A stretch of DNA of 64,000 nt from Cyanobacteria bacterium TGS_CYA1. GTDB taxonomy: Bacteria > Cyanobacteriota > Vampirovibrionia > Obscuribacterales > Obscuribacteraceae. Location of the stretch: positions 1 to 64,000 of the forward strand of contig JAHCIQ010000012.1 in NCBI GenBank assembly GCA_026129135.1. The letters are read 5' to 3'. The notes under the pieces are model-generated. The model was not told where the DNA came from, did not search any database, and was given only the letters and a program-made list of their open reading frames with translations. Shown in pieces: positions 1 to 9,500 of this stretch. A program made the position numbers and the translations under genes. How positions within the stretch are numbered: position 1 is the first letter of the stretch; every line of letters starts with the position of its first letter.

Positions 1-60
1 TTTATCTAACGAGCAAATGAGATAAAGGGATCGCTTTTCCTTTTTGCAGAATAGGGATCA

Positions 61-102
61 AAAAAAGACCTTCGATCTGTAGTGAGATGAAGGTCGTTTT
101 TT
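61..102. terminator. Bidirectional rho-independent terminator
   Basis: A stem of gaccttc (67-73) and gaaggtc (89-95), extended by atct/agat, is flanked by six A on the left (61-66) and six T on the right (97-102). It can therefore terminate transcription from both sides. It lies just downstream of the minus-strand zinc-ribbon gene and would also stop any plus-strand gene coming from the left of the window. Bases 1-60 show no recognisable gene. Confidence 0.85.
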
Positions 103-125
103 AAAACTATTCTTTTTAGCAGGGG

Positions 126-611
126 CTAAATGCCACCACCATCTTCATCTAGGTCTACATCGACATCGATTGGATCGTCTGAGCTTGAACCTTTGAAATC
201 GTGACCGCACGAAGGGCAGAATTTCTTTTCTTTGCTTGCAGGGGTTTGACACTTGGGGCAGTTGAAGCCTGGAGTGGGCTTGTATCCTGCTTTGGCTGCG
301 GATTTTTTGGACGATGGTGCTTTGGGGTCGGACTGCACTTTGACATTATCCATTTCGGCATTGACTAGGCCTATCTCGTCGTCGATAGCAATAACTTCTT
401 CGGCGAGTGCTTTCAATTTGTCATCTGAAACGTCTTTGCCATGACCATATTTTTCGACTGCTAAACGACCTACTTCAACCAGTTTGGAAGCCTTCTTGCG
501 CTCCAGGTCTTTGACCTGATTACTCAAATTGTAATTCTGCAAATGTTCTTGAGCTTTTTCCTGAATATTGCTCACTTCTTTGCTCAGGTTTTTAACTATG
601 TCGTTGAACAC
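126..611 (-). CDS. Zinc-ribbon protein with coiled-coil N-terminus
   Basis: 161 residues. The first ~90 residues are charged and helical (likely coiled coil). A Lys/Ser-rich linker follows, then a four-cysteine zinc ribbon at about residues 117-137 (CPKC ... CPSCG) and an acidic Asp-rich tail ending in glycines. The start codon is GTG at 609-611 and shares its G with the TAG stop of the upstream cyclase (TAGTG). A GGAG ribosome-binding site lies inside the end of that gene, so translation is probably coupled. No enzymatic domain is visible. The zinc ribbon suggests a structural or nucleic-acid/protein-binding role, but the function is unknown. It is probably the last gene of a two-gene operon, ending at the terminator at 61-102. 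Confidence 0.85.
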   Translation of the reverse strand: MFNDIVKNLSKEVSNIQEKAQEHLQNYNLSNQVKDLERKKASKLVEVGRLAVEKYGHGKDVSDDKLKALAEEVIAIDDEIGLVNAEMDNVKVQSDPKAPSSKKSAAKAGYKPTPGFNCPKCQTPASKEKKFCPSCGHDFKGSSSDDPIDVDVDLDEDGGGI

Positions 612-2281
612 TATGACTCTCCTATGGTTTGAGGCGATGCTGATGCTATCTCGGTCGTGACAGGTGGCAAAGGATTTCCATCGGGTCCTATACTGGACAC
701 CCTAACACAGTTGCGACCGTCCTGCTTGGCTTTGTAAAGGGCTTCGTCCGCGCGCAAGAAGAGCGCGTCTGCAGATTCTGCATGTAGTGGAAAACAGGAA
801 ACACCTATGCTTGCAGAAATATTGAAACCGAAATCCTGTCCTTCGATTCTGCAATCGTTGATGCGTCTGCGCAAACGATCGCCTAATTCGCTCGCCATTA
901 CAGCGCCTGTGTTGGGTAGAAGAACACAGAATTCCTCACCTCCATAACGTGCGGTAATGTCTGTGGAACGAGAGGAGGCGGCAAGGACACTTCCGATGTT
1001 TTTGATTGCTTCGTCTCCAATCTGGTGCCCGTAAGTGTCATTGATTTTTTTGAGAAAATCGAGATCCACTACTAAAAGCGAAAGCTCCTGGTTATAACGC
1101 TTGGCGCGGTCGAACTCGCGGGTGAGCGAGTCGTTGAACGAGCGACGATTAGAAACACCTGTCAATCCGTCGGTAACTGCTTGGGTTTCGATTTCTTTGT
1201 GCAACTCGGCATTTTCTATGGCAGGAGCAAGATTGTCTGCCAGACTTCCAATCAGCGAAATGTCGTCGATGCTGAAATCGGTAAATACGGTAGAGTCTTG
1301 CAAGAATAAAACACCAAGCACTTTGTCGCGCATAATGATAGGAACTGCAAGTCCAGAGCGCAAATTGAGTGATTTGAGAAAGCGATTATTATCAGGGTCC
1401 TGATCTATTTGGTTTTGTTCGAAGTGAGTCGGACTTTTTTGACTCAAAATAAATTGAGTGAAAAGCTGCCCTTCGTCGCTTAAAAACGAATCTCTAATCG
1501 AAGGCAACTGATCGCTTTTATACTCGTAGACTGCAACAGAATGAAAATCGTTGCCGTGCAATATATGACAGTAATTCAACGAATAATTGGTGCCAATGAG
1601 TTTTACAGCGGTTTCGAGCACGTCTTGCAGACGAAGCGAACTGCGCACAGTATTGCTGATTGAATAAACCAGACGTTCACGCTCCACATGCATGGTTCTG
1701 ATTGAATCACGCGCCGTGAGGTCATGAATGAGCCTTCTTGTTTGTTCTTCCAGTGAAGAAGTCTTGTTTTCTATCTCGTCGTAAGAATTGCGCAGGCGCT
1801 CGTTTTCTCTCACGAGCTCGGTGTGCTCGAAAGCATTTTTCAAGGCTGTGGCAAACTGATACTGACTCAAAGTATTTTTCAGCTGGTCTTTGTCGGGCGT
1901 TCCATTTTTAAAATCGCTCAAAACAAGACACGCAATCAGTTCTTTATCGCTTTGCGGGTCTTGATCATAAAAAGGCATCACTAAGGCTGTCTGACCAGAC
2001 TTGAGCTGTTGTTCGCTCAGCTCGCCTTCTTTCAAATCGAGCAAATCTGGGTCGTCGGCAAAATCTGCCATCAACTTTTCCATCGTTTCCGGGTTTTTGC
2101 CTGCTGCCAGACAATCGCTAAAAGATTCCATGTCATTGTCAAAGAACATACATCCGATACTTTGACAACCGGCAATGGCTGGCAAATGCTCGGCAATCGT
2201 TTTGCACAGTGCTTCAACCTCAAGCTTACTGAGCATTTTCTCGCTTAGATTGACTGAATTTTCCAGGGGATTTTTGTCCAT
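611..2281 (-). CDS. GAF-GGDEF diguanylate cyclase
   Basis: 556 residues. The C-terminal ~170 residues form a GGDEF domain with an intact GGEEF signature (RYGGEEF), expected to make cyclic di-GMP from two GTP. A GAF-type sensor domain occupies about residues 200-355 (RSGLAVPI and VLGVLFLQD strands are typical). The N-terminal ~150 residues look like a second, divergent ligand-binding domain, followed by a coiled coil at about 155-195. There is no signal peptide or membrane segment, so it is probably a soluble cytoplasmic sensor cyclase. No RxxD inhibitory site was recognised upstream of GGEEF. It is co-transcribed and translationally coupled with the zinc-ribbon protein. The input signal cannot be read from sequence. 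Confidence 0.93.
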   Translation of the reverse strand: MDKNPLENSVNLSEKMLSKLEVEALCKTIAEHLPAIAGCQSIGCMFFDNDMESFSDCLAAGKNPETMEKLMADFADDPDLLDLKEGELSEQQLKSGQTALVMPFYDQDPQSDKELIACLVLSDFKNGTPDKDQLKNTLSQYQFATALKNAFEHTELVRENERLRNSYDEIENKTSSLEEQTRRLIHDLTARDSIRTMHVERERLVYSISNTVRSSLRLQDVLETAVKLIGTNYSLNYCHILHGNDFHSVAVYEYKSDQLPSIRDSFLSDEGQLFTQFILSQKSPTHFEQNQIDQDPDNNRFLKSLNLRSGLAVPIIMRDKVLGVLFLQDSTVFTDFSIDDISLIGSLADNLAPAIENAELHKEIETQAVTDGLTGVSNRRSFNDSLTREFDRAKRYNQELSLLVVDLDFLKKINDTYGHQIGDEAIKNIGSVLAASSRSTDITARYGGEEFCVLLPNTGAVMASELGDRLRRRINDCRIEGQDFGFNISASIGVSCFPLHAESADALFLRADEALYKAKQDGRNCVRVSSIGPDGNPLPPVTTEIASASPQTIGES

Positions 2282-2338
2282 GAGCTAGGTTCTATTCTTG
2301 AATGAAACTTTCCCAGTAATTTCAAAAGTTATTCAGAC

Positions 2339-2344
2339 TATAAT
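2339..2344 (+). promoter_or_regulatory. TATAAT -10 element just upstream of an ATG
   Basis: A perfect TATAAT stands 7 nt before the ATG at 2352. No convincing -35 lies 16-18 nt upstream. If this is the real promoter, the transcript of the Tic20-like gene would start at or next to its start codon (leaderless). Confidence 0.35.
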
Positions 2345-2351
2345 CTTAGTT

Positions 2352-2759
2352 ATGGCGTGGATAAGAAATGACGAGCCCGAAGTACTGGAGAAGGTGGTAT
2401 CAGCCGCGACCTATTTGCCGTGCTGGATAGGATTTGGCATTGGCATCCTGTTCATCTTGTTTAATGGCAAAGGCTGCAACAATCGCTTTTTCCGGTTTAA
2501 TTTCTATCAAGGGGCACTGCTGGGGCTTCTTGGCAGTGTAATCATCATGGGAATGGGATATTTGGTCGGTTTGATGGAAGGACTGCTTGCAATGGCTGGG
2601 CTTTCGATGGCTGAAGCAGGACAAGCTGCAGGTTATGTGATTTGGTCCTTTATGGTCGCTTTTCAGCTCCTTGCTTTATACGGTCTGGTCTTTTCGTTGC
2701 TTGGCAGATTTGCCGAAATTCCGTTTATCTCAGATGTTATTCGCCAAAATATTCGCTAA
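2352..2759 (+). CDS. Small Tic20-like multi-pass membrane protein
   Basis: 135 residues from the ATG chosen here; the frame is open back to a TTG at 2298, which would place the TATAAT inside the gene. There are three to four hydrophobic segments (around YLPCWIGFGIGILFIL, ALLGLLGSVIIMGMGYLV, AAGYVIWSFMVAFQLLALYG). The FRFNFYQ motif before the second helix and the IPFISD ending resemble the Tic20/DUF4870-type small membrane proteins of cyanobacteria, where Arg-Phe-x-x-x-Gln and Ile-Pro-x-Ile occupy similar places. The family call is by motif only. It overlaps the next gene by 26 nt, so the two probably form an operon. The function in bacteria is unknown. Confidence 0.7.
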   Translation: MAWIRNDEPEVLEKVVSAATYLPCWIGFGIGILFILFNGKGCNNRFFRFNFYQGALLGLLGSVIIMGMGYLVGLMEGLLAMAGLSMAEAGQAAGYVIWSFMVAFQLLALYGLVFSLLGRFAEIPFISDVIRQNIR

Positions 2760-3363
2760 AAAGGCTAGTGTAAGTGTCCTGGTTTTATTAGCCTGGCTTG
2801 GATTGGGACAGTTGGCGTGCCAGGAACAGTGTCTGGCTCAGTCTATTCTTCCTGCAAGACCCGAGGCTCCAGGAGGAGGCAATCCGCTTGAAGGATTGGG
2901 GCGTCCTGATGACCCCAACCCGAGCAGAGCGCTTGCGCCTGATGTTGATACCACTAATGATGGCGCAAAAAAACCGCCTTCTGATACTACTGGCAGTGAA
3001 ATTGTCAGAGCAAAAAAGCGCAGGGTTCACTCACCACAATTGGTGCCTCCGCCATCGCCGGTGGTGATGGAAGGCTTCTCCTCTGCCGATGATAAAAACC
3101 CCATGAAACAGGCTATTCTGCATATTGGCCGCAAAGAATACGAGAAGGCGCAGGCAGCACTTACAGCATTAATTGCAGACGATCCTGATAATCTCAAAGC
3201 GCGATATCTTGAAGCTGTTGTTTTTGTTCATCGTCGTAAATATTTGGAGGCTGAGAAAGCCTACAAAAAGGTGATCGAGTTATCGAATGATGAAGACTTG
3301 AAAAAAATGGCAGAGCTTGGACTAAAAAAATTGGACGATTTGTCAAGTGACGAAAGCCAATAA
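2734..3363 (+). CDS. Exported TPR-repeat protein
   Basis: 209 residues from ATG 2734, preferred over an earlier in-frame start at 2671 because it places a signal peptide at the N-terminus: Lys-rich start, hydrophobic core VSVLVLLAWLGLG, likely cleavage after CLA before QS. A Pro/Gly-rich low-complexity region follows. Residues ~120-195 carry at least two TPR-like helix pairs (the IGRKEYEKAQAAL and HRRKYLEAEKAYKKVIEL patterns). TPRs bind proteins, so this is probably a periplasmic scaffold or assembly factor. A cysteine follows QLA in the signal region, but the context is a poor lipobox. It begins inside the Tic20-like gene and shares its transcript. Confidence 0.82.
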   Translation: MLFAKIFAKKASVSVLVLLAWLGLGQLACQEQCLAQSILPARPEAPGGGNPLEGLGRPDDPNPSRALAPDVDTTNDGAKKPPSDTTGSEIVRAKKRRVHSPQLVPPPSPVVMEGFSSADDKNPMKQAILHIGRKEYEKAQAALTALIADDPDNLKARYLEAVVFVHRRKYLEAEKAYKKVIELSNDEDLKKMAELGLKKLDDLSSDESQ

Positions 3364-3504
3364 TTTAATATCTAAGAGCCTTAAAAGCCAAGATTTCATT
3401 TGAGTTAAAGCTTATATATCTAGATACTTATCTTATATAGAAATAATATTCCCTGGGAATGTTGTTCTGGCGGGTCTGTAATTGACGATGGCGTTTTGGT
3501 TTGA
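3364..3504 (+). other. Intergenic leader of the giant gene
   Basis: This AT-rich 141-bp gap holds only weak promoter-like elements (TTGAGT at 3400 and GATACT at 3423, 17 nt apart). No clear Shine-Dalgarno precedes the ATG at 3505. A TGA in the same frame directly precedes that ATG, so translation cannot begin further upstream. Confidence 0.4.
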
Positions 3505-6500
3505 ATGGGCGACGACAGTAATAACGCAAAAGCAACAGACGCTTCGGTACCGGCCAAAGATGAGCCGGAACAGAAGTCTGAACTTGCGCAGGTGCCCGCG
3601 ACCCAGGCCACTGATTCACTTTTAAGAGATAGCCAGGCTGGTCAACTTAATCAACTTAATCAGACTGATCAGGCAAAGCTACTAGCTGATGCAAAGTCGA
3701 AAATCGGTCAGACTCAAGATCTACAGCAGGGTTTACGTCTGGACCCTGTTAAAAACTTGTTCGACCTCATTCTTGCCCAGAATAAGATAACCGAACCCAA
3801 AATCACGAACGACGCACAAAGAAAAGCTAAAGCAGCTGGACTGGGCGACATGCAAATAGACATTGCTCGCGATGGATATCGCATTAAGCAGTCTGCGCAA
3901 GGTTTGTCTATCACTTTCGATAAGCCGGAAAGCAATAATGGTCTTGCTGAAATTCGTCGTCTTCCAGGTGGGGAACTGCTTGCTATTTATAAAGGACGAG
4001 CAGATGGTCTTGCTCAAGAAAAAATCACCACTACTGCATCTCTTACAACCACTGAGCGAACTTTTGGCGAAAACAGCGCTGGAATTGCCACCGAAATCAT
4101 CAGGCAGACGGCCAATGGCGCAAGCGAGGCCGAGCGCAAATACAGACCTGGTGCTAATCCTGGCCAATTGCTCAGCGAATTTATCCAGACCAATCCGTCC
4201 GATGGGCAGACTCGCACAGTGCAGACTTTTACGGGTGGAAAAGAGCGCGAGCTTCTTGCTCAAAAAGACGGCTCTCTGGTGGAGACTGAAAGATTAAATG
4301 GTCAGATTGTTCTAGTAAAACGCCCAGATGGCCTTTCATTGAGTCCAATGATTGCCAATGGACGAATAATGAGCTTTTTTCCAAATATCGACCCTAACGA
4401 ACTGGGCTTGCTCAATTTCAATGTTGCTCAAAACACACCGGAGGTAGTCAGTGCTAGTCTGAATAATATCCAGCTCGCTTCATTGAATGGCGATATTTTC
4501 ATCGGCAACGATGGTCGTTTTGGTGTTCAAACAAGTAGCGCCACCGAAGTGAGCCAGACACTGGATACAGCAGCCAATGTTGTGCGCGATGCAAACACTG
4601 GTGCAATCCGCGAAATCAAAGCAAATGTCACCCAGATTGGAGCTGATGGAAAGCCGATTCTCGTTCCTATTTGGACTGCCAAAATAAATCAGTCAGGAAC
4701 ACTCGATTCGGTCCAGTTAGGTAATAAAGTCTTTACCCGTCAAAGTGATGGTAAGTGGCAAGAACAAGAAATTAGTACGAACGGATCGCTTTTGCAAGCC
4801 AAGCCATCTAGTCTTTCTAAGTTAGAAATAGACAGTCAGGGCAATCTGGTGCTTGGGCAAGCAGACAGCACCCAGGTCATTCGTCAGGACGGCGCACGTA
4901 TCATCAAAGCCAAAACCAGTCCCGATGGTCCTGAACTGATTCAAGCCACAGTCAATCCAGATGGTCAACTCAATAGATTCCTCTATGACCAGAGTGGCAG
5001 TCTAGCCGAGATTCAAACAGCTGAAGGCAAAATCTACAAACGCATGTCGCTCCAGACTGCCTCCACTGCACCTGTGAATGCAGAGCGCTGGCAAGAACTC
5101 GGTACAAACAACTCGGTTTTGGGTCCAGCCAAAGTTACCGACCAGGGCGATATCGTGCTTGGTGCGGGAACGCAAGACGAGCGCAAAATACTCCTTGCAG
5201 GAGTCACCATATCTGGTGACAATAGATTACTTGCCCAGCCGCCTGCAAAAGTGGTGCAGGAAGGTCAGCTCGTAGCAAAGACCCTGCCCGACGGCAAAGT
5301 GGTACGAACGGATGGCAAGGATAGAGTGGTCTCGTCGACTGCTGGCTCGCAAGTCATTTCATATGAGTATGAAGGTGACACCAGTAATGTCAATGCTGTG
5401 ACCATCAATGGACAGCGCTATCAGCTCGATCCCAAGTTGAAAGAACAGGGAGTGATGGTTTACAGACGTGCCGCACAGATGGAAGGCGCCGTAGATGTTA
5501 ACAAAGACATCGTCGGACAAGTGATGCCTATGCCTGATGGTAGTCTGCGTGCAGTGCTTGGTCCCAATCAAGAAACAATAATAAAACACGACGGTACGCG
5601 CATTTCTACTTCGGCAAATGGTGCATTGCTTGTTCGCTCGCCCGAAGGCAGAGTGCTTGAAACAACGGATGCCAAAGGTAGACGTGTGGTGTACGAGTAT
5701 GGAAATTTGCCAAATAATGTTTTGGGCAAAGGGCAAGACAAACCCGAAATAAAATCAATGGCAGTGACCGAAAATGGAAAGACAGAAACCTGGACTACCG
5801 ATGATGGGTTTAACTGGTCAAAGACCAACGCCCAGCCAAACGATGCGACTGCTCGCATGCAAGGATTCAGATCTGTAAATCAAGATACTGGAGTGATGCA
5901 GGAGCGCACCCAGGAAGGTATTGTCGAATACAGACTCGACACTGGTAAAACTAACGCGGGCACTTTGAACATTGCCGAGCGTGTTGCCGAGCTAAAAAAG
6001 GCGATAGATTCAAACGACCCCCAAGCGGTTTTGAATGCGGTGCGTTTGCAGGTCAAAGAACTCGACGCCCAATCAACCTACCTCTTGCGCAAAGCATTCG
6101 ATCCCAAAGACGATAAGGCTTTGCCTCAAGCACTGGCACGCATTGCCGGAAGTGATTTCAGACAGCTTGAAATTCTCGGTTATTTCAGTCGCACTGGCAG
6201 ACCAGGTGAAAATTATGCCTTGCAATTGACTGTAGATGCGCTCGAACAACAGCATGGATATTTTGGCAAAGACCGCTCCGAGCGCGAGCTTTTGCAAACG
6301 ACACGACATATTCTTGGCAGTTTGTCTGAAAAAGAACGCGGACAAATGGATGCAGCATTTGCTTCGCTTCGTGAGCAACAACAAAAACTGTTCGGTACCG
6401 AAAAATCAAGCCCGATTCCAAGTTCGCTCAAAGAGTTATACGGTGCAAATGGTCCAGGCAAAGGTATCGCCAATTACGACGACTATCATCGTTTGCTCAT

Positions 6501-9500
6501 TGCTGCAGCTACAGAGCGCGGGTTAGATAAACGCACACCTCAAGAGCAGGACGCAATCATAAAAGCGGCGGTCAGGCTCGACTACGATTATGCCACCGAA
6601 GCGATGAGTCGAGGCATGTCTACCGCTGAAGGGCGTGCTGAATTTCTGCGTCAGGGTGGAAAGGATTTCATTCAGAAATATTATGGCGGTGTTTCCAATT
6701 TCTTTACTGGTCGAGTTGACCGGCTCATAGGTTTTGCCGAACGTGGTGGCATGAACCCCATCGACATGTTCGAGCGATCTATCGGCTGGTTCATGTCAAA
6801 TGATGAAAAGGCGATGGAAAATGCCCTGGAGCAATTTACTGACGAAGACCGATCTTTGTTTGCCGCAGGTATGCGTTTGCGTCAAGATATCAAAGACGGG
6901 CGGCAGAGCGAATCGGCTTTGAGTGCCGATCAGAAAGACGCGCTTGCGTATCACGACAAAGTGATAGCTGTTTTGAAAAAAGCACATTTTCAGTTTACGC
7001 TCGGTATCCCATTCTTTGATGGAATGCTCAATTCAGACAGACAAATATCTGGATATGTAGACAAGATTTTGCGCAAGGGTGGGACTGACATAGCTCAAAG
7101 CGTCACTGCTATGGGTTCGCCTTTAAATATTTTTGGCACTGACCGCAACGTCTCGACCCGGGCGATTGAAGATATCAACAAGGGTAGTTTCGAAGCTTTG
7201 ATTCGTGGATTGGCAAGAGATTCAAGTGGAAAGCTGGTCTCGAATTACACGCTTGAAGCAAATCGAGCTATAGACCTCAATATCGGTGGAAATATCTTCC
7301 GTCCAGATTCAGCAACAGAAGCCAAAAGTATCATTGAACGTCAGGCGCAATTCGTGGTCGAAGCTCGTGAGCTTGCCGAGAAGATATCGCAAGGACGTGG
7401 TGGCGAAGCTGATTTTGCTTTGCTGAAAGCAAAAATTCCGGCACTGCAAAATATTCCTGCCGAACAATGGTCGCAACTGGTAGCTGGCTTTAAAGAAGCG
7501 TTGAAGTTTGAGCAAGCTCGAGCCGCGGGACAGACTTTTGTTCCAGATGCCCTGACGAGACCAGCGCTGGAAGCTTATATTCAAGACAATCCACTGCGTT
7601 CTTTCATTGATGGAAGTCGAGTCGATATTGCTTTGAATAAAATTGAAACAGGTGAAACTTTCGAACAGTTGAAAGTGGCAATGAGTAAGCCGCAAGATCA
7701 ACAAAGCGCAGCAGAGCGTGAGCTTGTAGCTCGATATTCGAGTCTCAATTTGAACCTGGACAGGAAAATCGCATCCATCGAGCAAATGCGTCAAGCGTTC
7801 GTTCGTTCGATGGGAGAAGCGGCAGAAAAAAGTTTCAGTGCTTATAAAGACGAATTGCACGCAGCGGTGCGATCCAACGCCAGACGCGATGTCACTACTG
7901 CTATTCGAGACAGCGGCAGTGATGGCGCTTCGATGATCAATGCAATCAAGTATATGTCTCAAGCAGATCAGGAACGCTTGCGCAAAGAACCTGCTTTTGC
8001 TCAAGGCTTGCTTGCCGTGATGAGCGAACACCTTCCTCAGGGTTCTGAGTCTGTCATGAGCGTAGCAAGAGCGCTCATAGATGACATCAAGCAAGGAAAA
8101 TCAGTCGTAACTTCAGTGGCCAAGCCTGAGCCTTCAGCTTTGAGCGTAGTCAGTGACCTGGTCGAGCGCAATTCTCTCAAAGCGCTTGACGCCAAAGGCT
8201 TGAGTGAAGTTATTCAAAAATATCTGGCTGACGACAAGCAAAACGCACTCAAAGCACAGCTTCTGGCAAGTCCAGTGTTGAAAGATGCAGTCAACAAAAT
8301 TCTGAAAAATGATACTGCTTACGATACCTATGTAAAACCACTGCTCGAGCGTGGCGGGCTCCCGATAGAAACGCTGCGAGTCTTAAACGGCATGACGAGT
8401 GGAATGGGGACTGCCGAGAATCAATCTGCCTTATTCAAACAAGCAGTATTGAATTCTACTGAAGCCGGACTGGCATTCCTGAAAGCACCAGAGAATATTC
8501 AGCAAAAACAATTATTGCTTGACTCGCTTCCTGTCGAAACAAGACTGATCGCAGAACAAATTATAGCCCGGGGTTCGGTCAAGCCTGAAGACAGAGTTCA
8601 AGCTTATCTCAAGGATGCAGGCGGTACTAAAGACGAGTTGCGCGAAATGTTTGCAGCTTTGAAACCGCAAGAGCGCATGGACATGCTTCAAAATTATACG
8701 CTCAAATACGGCGGTCAAATGCGAGCGCAAGTACTTGCGAAAATGCCCGATGCCGAGCGCGATGAATGGATGCGTTTGACTCAACCCAACTGGTCGACTG
8801 AGATGTCTTATCTCAATGCTCTGCAACGTGTGACTTCTACCGATGATGGTGGTGCAGCATGGGCAGCCAGACGATTCAATACCATGCACCTGAGTGAGCT
8901 TTCCAATTTTGAAGCGCAAAAGCTCCAGTATCAAGGCGAAATCCCACCCGAAGTTCAGCGAGGCATAGACGATGCGGTAGACAAGGCGCTCAAAGCCTGG
9001 AAAGAATCGAAAAACACTACCCAAGAAGGATTGATCATGGCGGGCACCATGGCGCTGACCATGCTTATCCCGATTGCAGCTCCTTATCTTGCTGGAGCTA
9101 GAGCAGCTCAAATGGTTGCTGCTATGTTCAATAGCTGGCGTATTATTCCGGCTGCAGCTCTCGTGTTTGGTCCGACTTCGACCGCCGTAAATGAATTTAT
9201 GATGGCAAACGACTCTCACTACAAAGCGTTTCTACGTGGTGACGAACACGCTTTTGGCGCATTAATGGGCGAATTTTTGAAATTTTCCGTTCTGGCATCC
9301 GTGAACGTTGTTGGCGGAGAGCATCTCCAGCTTGGTCTAAATCAGGTATTGAAAGTCGCTGGCAAAGACATTATGGGTGTGGTCAATAAAGTCACTGCCG
9401 ATACAGTTGCCACCATGCCTAATATCGCTGGTACTGCGGCTGAAAGAGCATTGCAAGGTCAGATGCGTCATGTCTGGGCAAGCGCTATTGCAAATGGACA

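Noticed and set aside
5938..6200. Annexin-like repeat in the giant protein (LRKAFDPKDDK region)
   Set aside because: Only a short helical resemblance; the calcium-binding and four-fold repeat pattern is not seen.
7309..8094. Long minus-strand ORF inside the giant gene (261 codons, and others like it)
   Set aside because: Low-complexity, Cys/Phe/Ser-rich translation of the opposite strand, with no ribosome-binding site or motif; a shadow of the real gene.
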